From NCBI RefSeq assembly GCF_051055405.1, contig NZ_CP167068.1, positions 310,001 to 374,000 on the forward strand: DNA of 64,000 nucleotides, read 5' to 3'. Each line of letters opens with the position of its first letter. Within the stretch, counting starts at the first letter, position 1. The translations under genes were made by a program, and so were the position numbers. Positions 8,218 through 16,426 of the stretch are shown one piece after another. Source of the stretch: Pseudolachnospira sp051055405 (GTDB taxonomy: Bacteria > Bacillota > Clostridia > Lachnospirales > Lachnospiraceae). Below the pieces are notes generated by a model. It was not told where the DNA came from. It saw only the letters and a list, made by a program, of their open reading frames with translations, and did no database searches.

Positions 8218-8727
8218 ATGAAGCGTACAATCGTTGACATCAGCAATTTAGAATTACAGGATAAAGTAGTTGCGATTAAGCGTGTATCCAAAACCGTTAA
8301 GGGCGGCCGCAACATGCGGTTCACGGCTCTGGTCGTAGTCGGCGACGGAAACGGACACGTAGGCGCTGGAATGGGCAAGGCTGCCGAGATTCCGGAGGCC
8401 ATCCGCAAAGGCAAAGAGGATGCGATGAAGAAGATCATCGAGGTTCCGATCGATGAGAACAACAGTATCCCTCATGATTATATTGGCAAATTCGGCAGTG
8501 CTTCCGTTATGCTGAAGAGAGCTCCGGAAGGTACCGGTGTAATTGCCGGCGGCCCTGCCCGTGCAGTGATGGAGTTGGCAGGTATTAAGAATATCCGTAC
8601 CAAGGCGCTTGGTTCCACCAATAAGCAGAACGTGGTGCTGGCATGTATCGAAGGCCTGAAGAGCCTGAAGACCCCGGAAGCGTTTGCGAAGCTTCGCGGC
8701 AAATCCGTAGAAGAGATTCTGGGTTGA
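8218..8727 (+). CDS. rpsE: 30S ribosomal protein S5
   Basis: A 169-residue S5, part of the mRNA entry channel helicase region and of decoding accuracy. The N-terminal double-stranded RNA-binding domain has VVVGDGNGHVGAGMGKA at about residues 40-56, the loop where spectinomycin-resistance changes map in other bacteria; nothing unusual is visible. ATG follows GAGGAGG. Confidence 0.97.
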   Translation: MKRTIVDISNLELQDKVVAIKRVSKTVKGGRNMRFTALVVVGDGNGHVGAGMGKAAEIPEAIRKGKEDAMKKIIEVPIDENNSIPHDYIGKFGSASVMLKRAPEGTGVIAGGPARAVMELAGIKNIRTKALGSTNKQNVVLACIEGLKSLKTPEAFAKLRGKSVEEILG

Positions 8728-8743
8728 TAGGAGGAAGCTTATA

Positions 8744-8926
8744 ATGGCAGAGAAAGTAAAAGTAACATTGGTGAAATCCACCATTGGTGCGATTCCCAAG
8801 CATAAGAAGACCGTGGAAGCTCTGGGCCTTAAGAAACTCAACAAGACCGTAGAACTGCCGGATAATGCAGCGACCAGAGGCATGCTCCAGCAGGTAAAGC
8901 ACCTGATTAAGGTAGAAGAAGCATAG
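8744..8926 (+). CDS. rpmD: 50S ribosomal protein L30
   Basis: A 60-residue L30. The text VTLVKSTIGAIPKHKKTV and the closing GMLQQVKHLIKVEE match the family. It sits 16 nt after rpsE and 10 nt before rplO, as in the standard spc operon. Confidence 0.96.
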   Translation: MAEKVKVTLVKSTIGAIPKHKKTVEALGLKKLNKTVELPDNAATRGMLQQVKHLIKVEEA

Positions 8927-8936
8927 GAGGTAAGCC

Positions 8937-9377
8937 ATGGATTTGTCAAATTTACAGCCTGCTGCGGGCTCAAAGCACAGCGATAATTTCAGAAGAGGCC
9001 GCGGTCATGGATCCGGAAACGGAAAAACCGCAGGCAAGGGCCACAAGGGTCAGAAAGCTCGTTCTGGAGCGCCCCGTCCCGGTTTTGAGGGTGGCCAGAT
9101 GCCTCTGTACCGCCGTATTCCGAAAAGAGGCTTTACCAATATCAATACAAAGATCATCGTCGGCATCAATGTTTCTGTTTTAGAGCGTTTTGAGGACGGC
9201 GCGGAAATCACCGTGGCTAAGCTGGTGGAGGAAGGGATTGTAAAGAACCCTAGAGACGGTGTAAAAATCCTCGGTAATGGAGAACTGACGAAGAAGCTGA
9301 ACGTGAAAGCCAATGCTTTCAGCGCTGCAGCAAAGGAGAAGATCGAAGCGTTAGGTGGTACTGCCGAGGAGGTATAA
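8937..9377 (+). CDS. rplO: 50S ribosomal protein L15
   Basis: A 146-residue L15, a late-assembly 50S protein. The extended N-terminal part is rich in Gly/Arg/Lys (RGRGHGSGNGKTAGKGHKGQ) and is followed by the GFEGGQMPLYRRIPKRGF segment. It starts at ATG after TAGGAGG, and its stop lies one base before the secY start. Confidence 0.97.
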   Translation: MDLSNLQPAAGSKHSDNFRRGRGHGSGNGKTAGKGHKGQKARSGAPRPGFEGGQMPLYRRIPKRGFTNINTKIIVGINVSVLERFEDGAEITVAKLVEEGIVKNPRDGVKILGNGELTKKLNVKANAFSAAAKEKIEALGGTAEEV

Positions 9378-9378
9378 C

Positions 9379-10704
9379 ATGATTAGAACCCTTCGAGATG
9401 CATTTAAGATTGCCGACATTCGCAGGCGCCTGGCATTTACCCTGCTGGTGCTTGTGATTGTCCGGCTGGGCAGCCAGATTCCCACACCGGGAATCAATAC
9501 GGCTTATCTGACGGCCTGGTGGCAAAGCCAGACCACGTCGGCCTTTAACTTTTTTACTACAATTACCGGAACCTCGTTCACGACGATGTCCATCTTTGCG
9601 CTGGGAATTTCCCCGTATATCACGTCGTCGATTATCATTCAGCTTCTGACCATTGCGATCCCGAAGCTGGAGGAACTGCAGAAAGAGGGTGCGGAAGGCC
9701 GGAAACAGATTACGAAGATCACCCGTTTTCTGACCGTGGCGTTGGCGGTTATTCAGTCCGTCTCTATGGCGATTGGTTTTGGTTCCAATTACCTGACCAA
9801 TTATACCTGGTACAATGTAATTTTAGTCGCGGTTATTATGACTGCGGGAAGCGCCGTGCTAATGTGGCTCGGCGAGCAGATTACCATCAAAGGAATCGGA
9901 AATGGTATCTCGGTTATCTTATTGATTAATATCTTAGATAGCCTGCCCCGTGACTTGATGAGCCTGTATCAGCATTTTGTTATGGGCAAGTCCATCGCCC
10001 TGGGCGTTGTGATCACTTTGATCATTGTGGCGCTCCTGATTGGACTAGTCCTATTTGTCGTTTATTTGCAGGGCGGAGAGCGCCGGATTCCGGTGCAGTA
10101 TGCAAAGAAGATGGTTGGCCGGAAAATGATGGGAGGGCAGTCCTCCAATATTCCGATCAAGGTCAACACCGCCGGCGTAATCCCGGTTATCTTTGCATCT
10201 TCCTTGCTGAGTATTCCTTCGATGGTAGCGAGCTTTGCCGGAATCAATACGGTGGCTCCGACCACGACGGCAGGTCACATCATCAAAGGTTTGAGCCAGA
10301 GCAGCTGGTGCAATCTGGATGAGCCGATTTATAGTATTGGCCTTCTGCTTTATATTGTGCTGCTGATCTTCTTCGCTTACTTCTATACGTCGATTTCTTT
10401 CAATCCTTTGGAGATCGCGAATAATATGAAGAAGCAGGGTGGTTTTATCCCTGGAATTCGTCCGGGAAAACCTACCTCGGATTATTTGAACCATGTTTTG
10501 AACTATATTGTATTCATTGGAGCCATTGGGTTGCTGATTATTGCCTTGATTCCAATCGTGCTGTTTGGAATTTTTGGAGTCGGCTCTTCTTTAAGCTTCC
10601 TGGGAACATCTTTGATCATCATCGTGGGTGTTATCCTGGAAACCTTAAAGCAGATCGAGTCAATGATGCTGGTTCGGAACTATAAGGGATTTTTGAACGA
10701 TTAA
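9379..10704 (+). CDS. secY: Protein translocase channel SecY
   Basis: A 441-residue SecY, the ten-helix pore of the Sec translocase in the plasma membrane. The start at 9379 follows GAGGAGG located at the end of rplO; an upstream in-frame codon lies inside rplO and is rejected. Seen features are GSQIPTPGI in the first periplasmic region, many hydrophobic helices, and the C-terminal GGFIPGIRPGKPT loop that contacts the ribosome and SecA. Translation is probably coupled to rplO. Confidence 0.97.
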   Translation: MIRTLRDAFKIADIRRRLAFTLLVLVIVRLGSQIPTPGINTAYLTAWWQSQTTSAFNFFTTITGTSFTTMSIFALGISPYITSSIIIQLLTIAIPKLEELQKEGAEGRKQITKITRFLTVALAVIQSVSMAIGFGSNYLTNYTWYNVILVAVIMTAGSAVLMWLGEQITIKGIGNGISVILLINILDSLPRDLMSLYQHFVMGKSIALGVVITLIIVALLIGLVLFVVYLQGGERRIPVQYAKKMVGRKMMGGQSSNIPIKVNTAGVIPVIFASSLLSIPSMVASFAGINTVAPTTTAGHIIKGLSQSSWCNLDEPIYSIGLLLYIVLLIFFAYFYTSISFNPLEIANNMKKQGGFIPGIRPGKPTSDYLNHVLNYIVFIGAIGLLIIALIPIVLFGIFGVGSSLSFLGTSLIIIVGVILETLKQIESMMLVRNYKGFLND

Positions 10705-10734
10705 TTGCCGGTACATGAGGAAAGGAGCAGTCTG

Positions 10735-11379
10735 GTGAAGATTGTAATGTTAGGAGCTCCGGGCGCCGGAAAAGGCACTCAGGCAAAAATGCTGGCAGAT
10801 AAATATGCGATTCCTCACATTTCAACGGGAGATATTTTCCGGGCGAATATGAAGGAAGGCACACCGCTGGGGAAGAAAGCAAAGGAGTTCATGGATGCTG
10901 GCGCCCTGGTTCCAGATGAATTGACCGTAGATCTGGTTTTGGATCGGATTGGTCGCGAAGATTGCAAAAATGGATATATTTTAGACGGTTTTCCCCGCAC
11001 GATCAACCAGGCGGAAAAATTGACCGAAGCGCTTAGCAGCCAGGGCGGCGACATTGATTTCGCAGTGAATGTGGATGTTCCCGACGAGTCCATCATCAAG
11101 AGGATGGCAGGCCGGCGGATGTGCCCAAGCTGCGGGGCCAGCTACCATGTGGTCAATATTCCTCCGAAAAAGGAAGGCGTTTGCGATCGCTGTGGCGCGG
11201 ATCTGATTACCCGGAAGGATGATCAGCCGGAAACGGTAAAAAATCGTCTGTCCGTATATCATGAACAGACCCAGCCGCTGTATGATTATTATAAGGAAAA
11301 AGGCCTGGTGGTGGACGTGGACGGAACAAAGCCCATGGAGGAAGTCTTTAAGGCGATCACAGACCGTCTGGGGGAGTAA
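10735..11379 (+). CDS. adk: Adenylate kinase
   Basis: A 214-residue adenylate kinase that interconverts ATP + AMP and two ADP. The P-loop GAPGAGKGTQ lies at about residues 7-16. The long lid contains two CxxC pairs (CPSC and CDRC, about residues 130-153), so this is the zinc-lid type common in Gram-positives. The start is GTG at 10735 after AAAGGAG; an upstream TTG at 10705 adds ten residues unlike the family and is rejected. It follows secY as in most Firmicutes. Confidence 0.96.
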   Translation: MKIVMLGAPGAGKGTQAKMLADKYAIPHISTGDIFRANMKEGTPLGKKAKEFMDAGALVPDELTVDLVLDRIGREDCKNGYILDGFPRTINQAEKLTEALSSQGGDIDFAVNVDVPDESIIKRMAGRRMCPSCGASYHVVNIPPKKEGVCDRCGADLITRKDDQPETVKNRLSVYHEQTQPLYDYYKEKGLVVDVDGTKPMEEVFKAITDRLGE

Positions 11380-11382
11380 TTC

Positions 11383-12141
11383 ATGGCAGTAACGATTAAA
11401 TCCGAAAAGGAAATTGCCTTGATGAGAGAGTCCGGCCGGCTTCTTGCCATTGTCCACGAGGAACTGGGCAAGGCGATCCGGCCGGGCATGACAACCAAGG
11501 ACATTGACCGTTTAGGGGAGGAAATCATCCGCAGTTTTGGCTGCGTGCCGAATTTCCTCCATTACAATGGCTATCCTGCCTCGATCTGTGTTTCTGTTAA
11601 CGACGAGGTAGTGCATGGAATCCCAAGCAGGAAACGGTATCTGGAGGACGGCGATATTGTCAGTCTGGATGCAGGGTTGATTTACAAAGGTTACCATTCA
11701 GATGCAGCGCGAACCCATGCGGTTGGAGAGATCAGCAAGGAAGCAAGAAAGCTGATGGATGTGACCAGGGAATGCTTTTTTGAGGGTATTAAGTTTGCCA
11801 AGGCCGGGTATCATTTGCATGATATTTCCAATGCGATTGCTGCCCACGCAACAAAGCATGGGTATGGGATTGTGGAAGACTTGGTTGGCCATGGGATTGG
11901 CACACATCTCCATGAGGAGCCGGAAATCCCCAATTTTTACCAACACACCAAGGGGATTCGTTTGAAGCCGGGGATGACGTTGGCCATCGAGCCGATGATC
12001 AACATGGGAACCAAGGATGTGGAGTGGTTGGACGATGATTGGACGGTGGTGACAGCGGACGGCAGTTTGTCAGCCCATTACGAAAATACCGTTTTGATCA
12101 CAGAGGGAGAACCGGAAATCCTGACTATAAAAGTCCCGTGA
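11383..12141 (+). CDS. map: Methionine aminopeptidase, type I
   Basis: A 252-residue methionine aminopeptidase that removes the initiator methionine from nascent proteins. The five metal ligands can be placed: Asp in SLDAG, Asp in SDAARTH, His in GHGIGTHLHEEP, Glu in IEPMINMG, and Glu in YENTVLITE. There is no N-terminal SEC-C zinc extension. It starts three bases after adk. Confidence 0.97.
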   Translation: MAVTIKSEKEIALMRESGRLLAIVHEELGKAIRPGMTTKDIDRLGEEIIRSFGCVPNFLHYNGYPASICVSVNDEVVHGIPSRKRYLEDGDIVSLDAGLIYKGYHSDAARTHAVGEISKEARKLMDVTRECFFEGIKFAKAGYHLHDISNAIAAHATKHGYGIVEDLVGHGIGTHLHEEPEIPNFYQHTKGIRLKPGMTLAIEPMINMGTKDVEWLDDDWTVVTADGSLSAHYENTVLITEGEPEILTIKVP

Positions 12142-12210
12142 CGCAGCACGTAGCAATCCGGAGGCTTTTATGTCTGCCGAGACCTACGAAAATTAGGAGG
12201 GAGACGGACG

Positions 12211-12480
12211 ATGGATTGTTACAGCGCCGGAAATTTTGTCCGGTCTCTTGCGGGTCACGATAAAGAGAGTGTTTTCATCATTATCCGTGAAGAAGGCAGC
12301 TTTGTGTTTGTTGCGGACGGCCGCCTGAGAAGCATAAAGCAGCCGAAACGCAAAAATAAGAAGCATGTACAGCCGATCCGACGAAAGCAGGACGGAGAAC
12401 TTCTCCGATCTGACGAAGCAGTAAAAAAAGCAATTCAAAGCTATATCAAGGAGAGCAGGGAATGTCCAAAAGCGACGTGA
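12211..12480 (+). CDS. KOW-domain RNA-binding protein (L14e-like)
   Basis: An 89-residue basic protein with a KOW/L14e-like N-terminus (AGNFVRSLAGHDKESVFIII), followed by a lysine/arginine-rich stretch (KQPKRKNKKHVQPIRRK). Proteins of this type sit between map and infA in many Clostridia and are annotated as KOW-domain RNA-binding proteins; their role is not established. The ATG at 12211 follows AGGAGGGAG. Its last 19 bases overlap the start of infA. Confidence 0.8.
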   Translation: MDCYSAGNFVRSLAGHDKESVFIIIREEGSFVFVADGRLRSIKQPKRKNKKHVQPIRRKQDGELLRSDEAVKKAIQSYIKESRECPKAT

Positions 12481-12680
12481 TTGAAATCGAGGGGACCGTA
12501 GTGGAGAAGCTTCCCAACGCGATGTTCCAGGTAGAACTGGAAAATGGCCATCAGGTGCTGGCGCATATCAGCGGTAAGCTTCGGATGCACTATATTCGGA
12601 TTCTCCCCGGAGACAAAGTGACGCTGGAACTTTCACCTTATGATTTGTCCAAGGGACGGATCATCTGGCGTGATAAGTAA
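12462..12680 (+). CDS. infA: Translation initiation factor IF-1
   Basis: A 72-residue OB-fold IF-1, which binds the 30S A site during initiation. It is typical throughout: DVIEIEGTVVEKLPNAMFQV and GDKVTLELSPYDLSKGRI. The ATG at 12462 lies within the end of the preceding KOW gene, with AGGAGAGCAGG upstream, so the two are probably translationally linked. Confidence 0.97.
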   Translation: MSKSDVIEIEGTVVEKLPNAMFQVELENGHQVLAHISGKLRMHYIRILPGDKVTLELSPYDLSKGRIIWRDK

Positions 12681-12734
12681 GGTGGCAGGCTAGGAGCGTC
12701 TGGAAAGAAATTCCTAGCAAAACGAAAATAGTTC

Positions 12735-12763
12735 TTGCTTTATAAAGACAAAGGTGCTATACT
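12735..12763 (+). promoter_or_regulatory. Promoter before rpmJ
   Basis: TTGCTT (12735-12740) and TATACT (12758-12763) are separated by 17 bases, in the gap between infA and rpmJ. This is a good sigma-A-type internal promoter that would drive rpmJ-rpsM-rpsK-rpsD-rpoA-rplQ on its own. A 7-bp inverted repeat (GCTAGGA/TCCTAGC) lies just upstream. Confidence 0.6.
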
Positions 12764-12796
12764 ATTTGGTGCACTTTTTTGAAAGGAGATACGCAA

Positions 12797-12910
12797 ATGA
12801 AAGTCAGAGCATCCGTAAAGCCGATTTGCGAAAAATGCAAAGTGATTAAGCGGAAAGGCAGTATCCGAGTTATTTGCGAGAACCCGAAGCATAAACAAAG
12901 ACAGGGTTAA
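12797..12910 (+). CDS. rpmJ: 50S ribosomal protein L36
   Basis: A 37-residue L36, starting MKVRASVKPICEKCK. The zinc ribbon ligands C11, C14 and C27, with a final His, are present (CEKC, then ICENPKH). ATG follows AAAGGAG. Its place between infA and rpsM is standard. The gene is short but unambiguous. Confidence 0.96.
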   Translation: MKVRASVKPICEKCKVIKRKGSIRVICENPKHKQRQG

Positions 12911-12998
12911 TTTCGCGAGTGAAAATGGAAGGGCTGAGTCCGTCCTTATTTAACAATGGATTGAGATTATAGAAAATATTTATGGAGGTAGCACACAA

Positions 12999-13367
12999 AT
13001 GGCTCGTATTTCAGGTGTTGATTTGCCGAGAGAAAAGCGTGTCGAGATTGGTCTGACCTATATCTACGGCATTGGAAGAGCTTCTTCGACCAAGATTTTG
13101 GAGCAGGCAAATGTAAATCCGGATACCCGCGTAAAGGATCTGACGGATGAGGAAGTAAACCGGATTCGTGAGATCATCGAAGCGCATCACATGGTGGAAG
13201 GCGATCTGAGAAGAGAAATCGCGCTGAACATCAAGCGTCTGCAGGAAATCGGCTGCTATCGCGGCATCCGTCACAGAAAAGGTCTGCCGGTTCGCGGTCA
13301 GAAGACCAAAACCAACGCGAGAACTCGCAAGGGACCGAAGAAAACAGTAGCAAACAAGAAGAAATAA
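12999..13367 (+). CDS. rpsM: 30S ribosomal protein S13
   Basis: A 122-residue S13 of the 30S head, which contacts P-site tRNA and the 50S. It contains a helix-two-turn-helix (LTYIYGIGRASSTKIL) and the basic C-terminal tail (RGQKTKTNARTRKGPKK). ATG follows TGGAGG. A 160-nt gap with a long hairpin separates it from rpsK. Confidence 0.97.
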   Translation: MARISGVDLPREKRVEIGLTYIYGIGRASSTKILEQANVNPDTRVKDLTDEEVNRIREIIEAHHMVEGDLRREIALNIKRLQEIGCYRGIRHRKGLPVRGQKTKTNARTRKGPKKTVANKKK

Positions 13368-13376
13368 GAGGAGTTT

Positions 13377-13455
13377 GCGGACTGGACGTAGTCTTTTTCG
13401 TGTATAAAAGGCTCTGTTTTTTGTACAGGAAAAAGACTATGGAAAGGCAGTCCGC
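13377..13455 (+). other. Long hairpin in rpsM-rpsK gap
   Basis: Outer arms GCGGACTG (13377-13384) and CAGTCCGC (13448-13455) are perfectly complementary. Inner arms TAGTCTTTTTC (13389-13399) and GAAAAAGACTA (13429-13439) add 11 bp. The loop contains CTGT...ACAG. No T-run follows the outer stem, so this is not a simple terminator. A role as a ribosomal-protein binding leader for rpsK-rpsD or as an RNase III-type processing site is inference. Confidence 0.6.
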
Positions 13456-13527
13456 TTATCCTCAGATTGGCAACTCGACTAACGAAATTTTTTAGAAAGG
13501 AACCCATAAGGGAAGGTTAGTTTAGAA

Positions 13528-13929
13528 ATGGCAAAGAAAGTGTCATCTGCAAAAAAAGTGACAAAGAAGCGTGTCAAGAAAAACGTTGAACGCGGACAAG
13601 CGCACATTCAATCCTCCTTCAATAACACGATTGTTACCCTTACGGATACACAGGGTAATGCTCTGTCTTGGGCAAGTGCGGGCGGTCTGGGATTTAAAGG
13701 TTCAAGGAAATCTACCCCCTATGCAGCACAAATGGCAGCAGAAACTGCTACGAAAGCCGCTTTGGTGCACGGTCTGAAGACTGTCGACGTTTTTGTGAAA
13801 GGCCCCGGTTCGGGACGAGAGGCTGCAATCCGCGCCCTGTCCGCCTGTGGTCTGGAAGTAACGAGCATCAAGGACGTAACACCCGTTCCTCATAACGGAT
13901 GCCGTCCGCCCAAACGTAGAAGAGTATAA
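13528..13929 (+). CDS. rpsK: 30S ribosomal protein S11
   Basis: A 133-residue S11 of the 30S platform. After a Lys-rich N-terminus it reads GQAHIQSSFNNTIVTLTD and ends with TPVPHNGCRPPKRRRV, both diagnostic. The ATG at 13528 has only a weak purine-rich site nearby (GGGAAGG); a stronger AAAGGA lies further up. Confidence 0.96.
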   Translation: MAKKVSSAKKVTKKRVKKNVERGQAHIQSSFNNTIVTLTDTQGNALSWASAGGLGFKGSRKSTPYAAQMAAETATKAALVHGLKTVDVFVKGPGSGREAAIRALSACGLEVTSIKDVTPVPHNGCRPPKRRRV

Positions 13930-13945
13930 TTGGAGGTAAAAAAAA

Positions 13946-14539
13946 GTGGCAGTTAATAGAGTTCCTGTTCTTAAAAGATGCAGAGCTTTGGACTTAGACC
14001 CGATTCACATGGGAATTGACAAAAAGTCAAACAGACAGCCCAAAAGAGCCAATAAGAAGATGAGCGAGTACGGCCTTCAGCTGAGAGAAAAGCAGAAAGC
14101 CAAATTCATTTATGGCGTTTTGGAAAAGCCTTTCCGTAATTATTATAACCGTGCCGCAAAGATGCGCGGTATGGTCGGTGAAAATCTGATGATCCTGCTG
14201 GAGCTGCGCTTGGACAATGTACTGTTCCGCGCCGGTATGGCTAGAACCCGCATGGAAGCTCGTCAGATCGTCGATCACAAGCATGTGCTGGTAAATGGAA
14301 AATGTGTCAACATCCCCTCCTACAATGTGAAGGCTGGCGATGTAATTGAAATCAAAGAGAAACATAAAGGTGCTCAGAGATATAAGGATATTCTGGCTGT
14401 GACCGCTGGCAGAACCACTCCTTCTTGGATGGAGAGCGATCTGGAGAACCTGAAAGTGACTATCACCGAGAAGCCCACCAGAGAAGTGATCGATGTTCCG
14501 GTTGATGAGATGCTTATTGTAGAGTTGTACTCCAAATAA
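13946..14539 (+). CDS. rpsD: 30S ribosomal protein S4
   Basis: A 197-residue S4, an assembly initiator of the 30S and a known autoregulator in other bacteria. The start is GTG at 13946 after TGGAGG. The S4 RNA-binding fold is seen at about residues 88-150 (RLDNVLFRAGMARTRMEAR and VLVNGKCVNIPSY). The N-terminal zinc cysteines found in some Gram-positive S4 proteins are not present. Its position next to rpoA is typical of the alpha operon. Confidence 0.96.
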   Translation: MAVNRVPVLKRCRALDLDPIHMGIDKKSNRQPKRANKKMSEYGLQLREKQKAKFIYGVLEKPFRNYYNRAAKMRGMVGENLMILLELRLDNVLFRAGMARTRMEARQIVDHKHVLVNGKCVNIPSYNVKAGDVIEIKEKHKGAQRYKDILAVTAGRTTPSWMESDLENLKVTITEKPTREVIDVPVDEMLIVELYSK

Positions 14540-14593
14540 TTAGCGGAGCTATGACATCCCCAGACAATCAACCCAGAAGGAGGGGGTAGAATC

Positions 14594-15553
14594 GTGTTTG
14601 AATTTGAAAAACCCAACATCGAAATCGTTGAGATTTCGGAAGATAAAAAATACGGCCGATTTGTAGTAGAACCCCTGGAGCGGGGCTATGGCACCACTTT
14701 GGGCAATTCCCTGCGCAGAATCATGCTGTCTTCCCTGCCTGGCGTAGCCGTCAGTCAGGTGAAAATTGACAGCGTGCTTCACGAGTTCAGTTCCATCCCC
14801 GGCGTCAAGGAGGATGTGACGGAAATCGTTACGAACCTGAAAGGGCTGGCAATCAAGAACAACAGCGACTCCAACGAGCCGAAGATCGGATACATTGAGT
14901 TTGAGGGGGAGGGCGTCGTGACGGCGGCCGACATCCAGGTGGATTCCGATATCGAGATTATGAATCCGGAGCATGTGATCGCTACTTGCAGCGGCGGAAA
15001 AGATACGAAGTTTAACGCGGAAATTACGATCACCAGAGGACGCGGTTATGTTAGCGCAGAGCGCAACAAATCGGAGGACCTTCCGATCGGAGTGATCTCC
15101 GTGGATTCGATCTATACGCCCATTGAGCGTGTCAATATGACCGTAGAGAATACCCGTGTAGGGAAAATTACGGATTATGACAAATTAACTCTGGATATCT
15201 ATACCAACGGCACGCTGGCTCCCGACGAGGCGGTCAGCCTCGCTGCAAAGGTGCTCAGCGAACATCTGAACTTGTTCATTGATCTGTCCGAGAACGCCAA
15301 GACCGCCGAGGTCATGGTGGAGAAGGAGGACAATGAGAAGGAAAAGGTACTGGAGATGAACATCGACGAGCTGGAGCTGTCCGTTCGTTCGTATAATTGT
15401 CTGAAGAGAGCCGGAATCAACACGGTAGAAGAACTGACAAACCGCACGCCGGAGGATATGATGAAGGTGCGTAACCTGGGTCGGAAATCTCTGGAAGAGG
15501 TATTGGCGAAGTTAAAAGAACTGGGGCTGGAACTCAATCCCAGTGAGGAATAA
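14594..15553 (+). CDS. rpoA: RNA polymerase alpha subunit
   Basis: A 319-residue alpha subunit. The N-terminal domain (about 1-230) dimerises and assembles the polymerase (VEPLERGYGTTLGNSLRR). The C-terminal domain (about 250-319) carries the UP-element and activator contact fold (LSVRSYNCLKRAGINTVEEL and KVRNLGRKSLEEV). The start is GTG at 14594 after AAGGAGGGGG. It is co-transcribed with rplQ. Confidence 0.97.
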   Translation: MFEFEKPNIEIVEISEDKKYGRFVVEPLERGYGTTLGNSLRRIMLSSLPGVAVSQVKIDSVLHEFSSIPGVKEDVTEIVTNLKGLAIKNNSDSNEPKIGYIEFEGEGVVTAADIQVDSDIEIMNPEHVIATCSGGKDTKFNAEITITRGRGYVSAERNKSEDLPIGVISVDSIYTPIERVNMTVENTRVGKITDYDKLTLDIYTNGTLAPDEAVSLAAKVLSEHLNLFIDLSENAKTAEVMVEKEDNEKEKVLEMNIDELELSVRSYNCLKRAGINTVEELTNRTPEDMMKVRNLGRKSLEEVLAKLKELGLELNPSEE

Positions 15554-15568
15554 ATCGGAGGTGAAGAA

Positions 15569-16105
15569 ATGGCACAGTATAGAAAGCTTGGAAGAACTTC
15601 CAGCCAGCGTAAGGCCATGCTGAGAAGCCAGGTGACCAGCTTGCTGAACAACGGCAAGATCGTGACCACCGAGGCTAGAGCCAAAGAAGTCCGGAAGATT
15701 GCGGAGGGCCTGATCGCCCTGGCAGTAAAAGAGAAGGACAATTTTGAGACTGTTACGGTTACTGCGAAAGTAGCTCAGAAAGATAAAGACGGCAAGAGAG
15801 TCAAAGAGACCGTAGATGGCAAGAAGGTTACGGTTTTTGAGACCAAGGAAAAGACCATCAAGAAGGATATGCCGAGCCGTCTGCATGCACGCCGCCAGAT
15901 GTTAAAGGTACTGTATCCGGTTACGGAAGTGCCGAAGGAGTTGGCTGGCCGTAAGAAAGCGACCAAGGAAGTGGATCTTCCGGCAAAGCTTTTTGATGAG
16001 ATTGCTCCTAAGTATGCGAACCGCCAGGGCGGCTATACCCGGATCATCAAGATCGGACCTCGCCGCGGCGACGCTGCTATGGAAGTTATTTTAGAGTTGG
16101 TATAA
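15569..16105 (+). CDS. rplQ: 50S ribosomal protein L17, long form
   Basis: L17 forms part of the 50S near the tunnel exit. The start MAQYRKLGRTSSQRKAMLR is diagnostic. At 178 residues it is much longer than the roughly 120 residues in B. subtilis: a charged, Lys-rich insertion occupies about residues 67-115 (AQKDKDGKRVKETVDGKK...), and the normal C-terminal half resumes after it. Last gene of the alpha operon, followed by a strong terminator. Confidence 0.95.
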   Translation: MAQYRKLGRTSSQRKAMLRSQVTSLLNNGKIVTTEARAKEVRKIAEGLIALAVKEKDNFETVTVTAKVAQKDKDGKRVKETVDGKKVTVFETKEKTIKKDMPSRLHARRQMLKVLYPVTEVPKELAGRKKATKEVDLPAKLFDEIAPKYANRQGGYTRIIKIGPRRGDAAMEVILELV

Positions 16106-16113
16106 GATTTGAT

Positions 16114-16151
16114 AAAAAAGACTTTCGGTTTTAGAACCGGAAGTCTTTTTT
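16114..16151 (+). terminator. Terminator of the ribosomal superoperon
   Basis: An 11-bp stem (GACTTTCGGTT with AACCGGAAGTC, one G-T pair) with loop TTAG is flanked by six A and followed by six T, so the A-run can extend the helix. It lies 8 nt after the rplQ stop. Confidence 0.92.
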
Positions 16152-16179
16152 CTTTTGGGAGGATGTTGGAAGCAAAATG

Positions 16180-16386
16180 CCTCTCACCAAGAAGTGTCGG
16201 AATAATTTGTAGAGTTTCGGAGCGAGTACTTCTAGGGTTTCGTAAATTTGTAAAAAGCGCTCGCAAAAATAAGAAACTCGCTGCGCTCAAACAGTCTTAT
16301 TTTTGCTCGCAATACAAATTTCCGGAACCGAAGAAGTACTAACGCTCCTGCAAATACAAATTATTCCGACACTTCTTGGTGAGAGG
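16180..16386. repeat. 207-nt nested inverted repeat
   Basis: A perfect 32-bp inverted repeat (16180-16211 and 16355-16386) encloses further complementary blocks about nearly the same centre: GGAGCG/CGCTCC (16219/16343), AGTACTTCT/AGAAGTACT (16225/16332), AAATTTGTA/TACAAATTT (16244/16313) and GCAAAAATAAG/CTTATTTTTGC (16263/16296). The whole element can fold as one long hairpin in DNA or RNA. It has no coding frame of note and fills the space between the rplQ terminator and the convergent sirtuin gene. A small palindromic mobile element or a bidirectional transcription barrier are possible readings. Confidence 0.85.
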
Positions 16387-16426
16387 TCTTTTGTCTCAAT
16401 GATCCCAGCACCAGAGGTTTTTTCTA

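Noticed and set aside
10705..10734. Upstream TTG start for adenylate kinase
   Set aside because: It would add ten residues not found in the family, and the AAAGGAG site is placed for the GTG at 10735.
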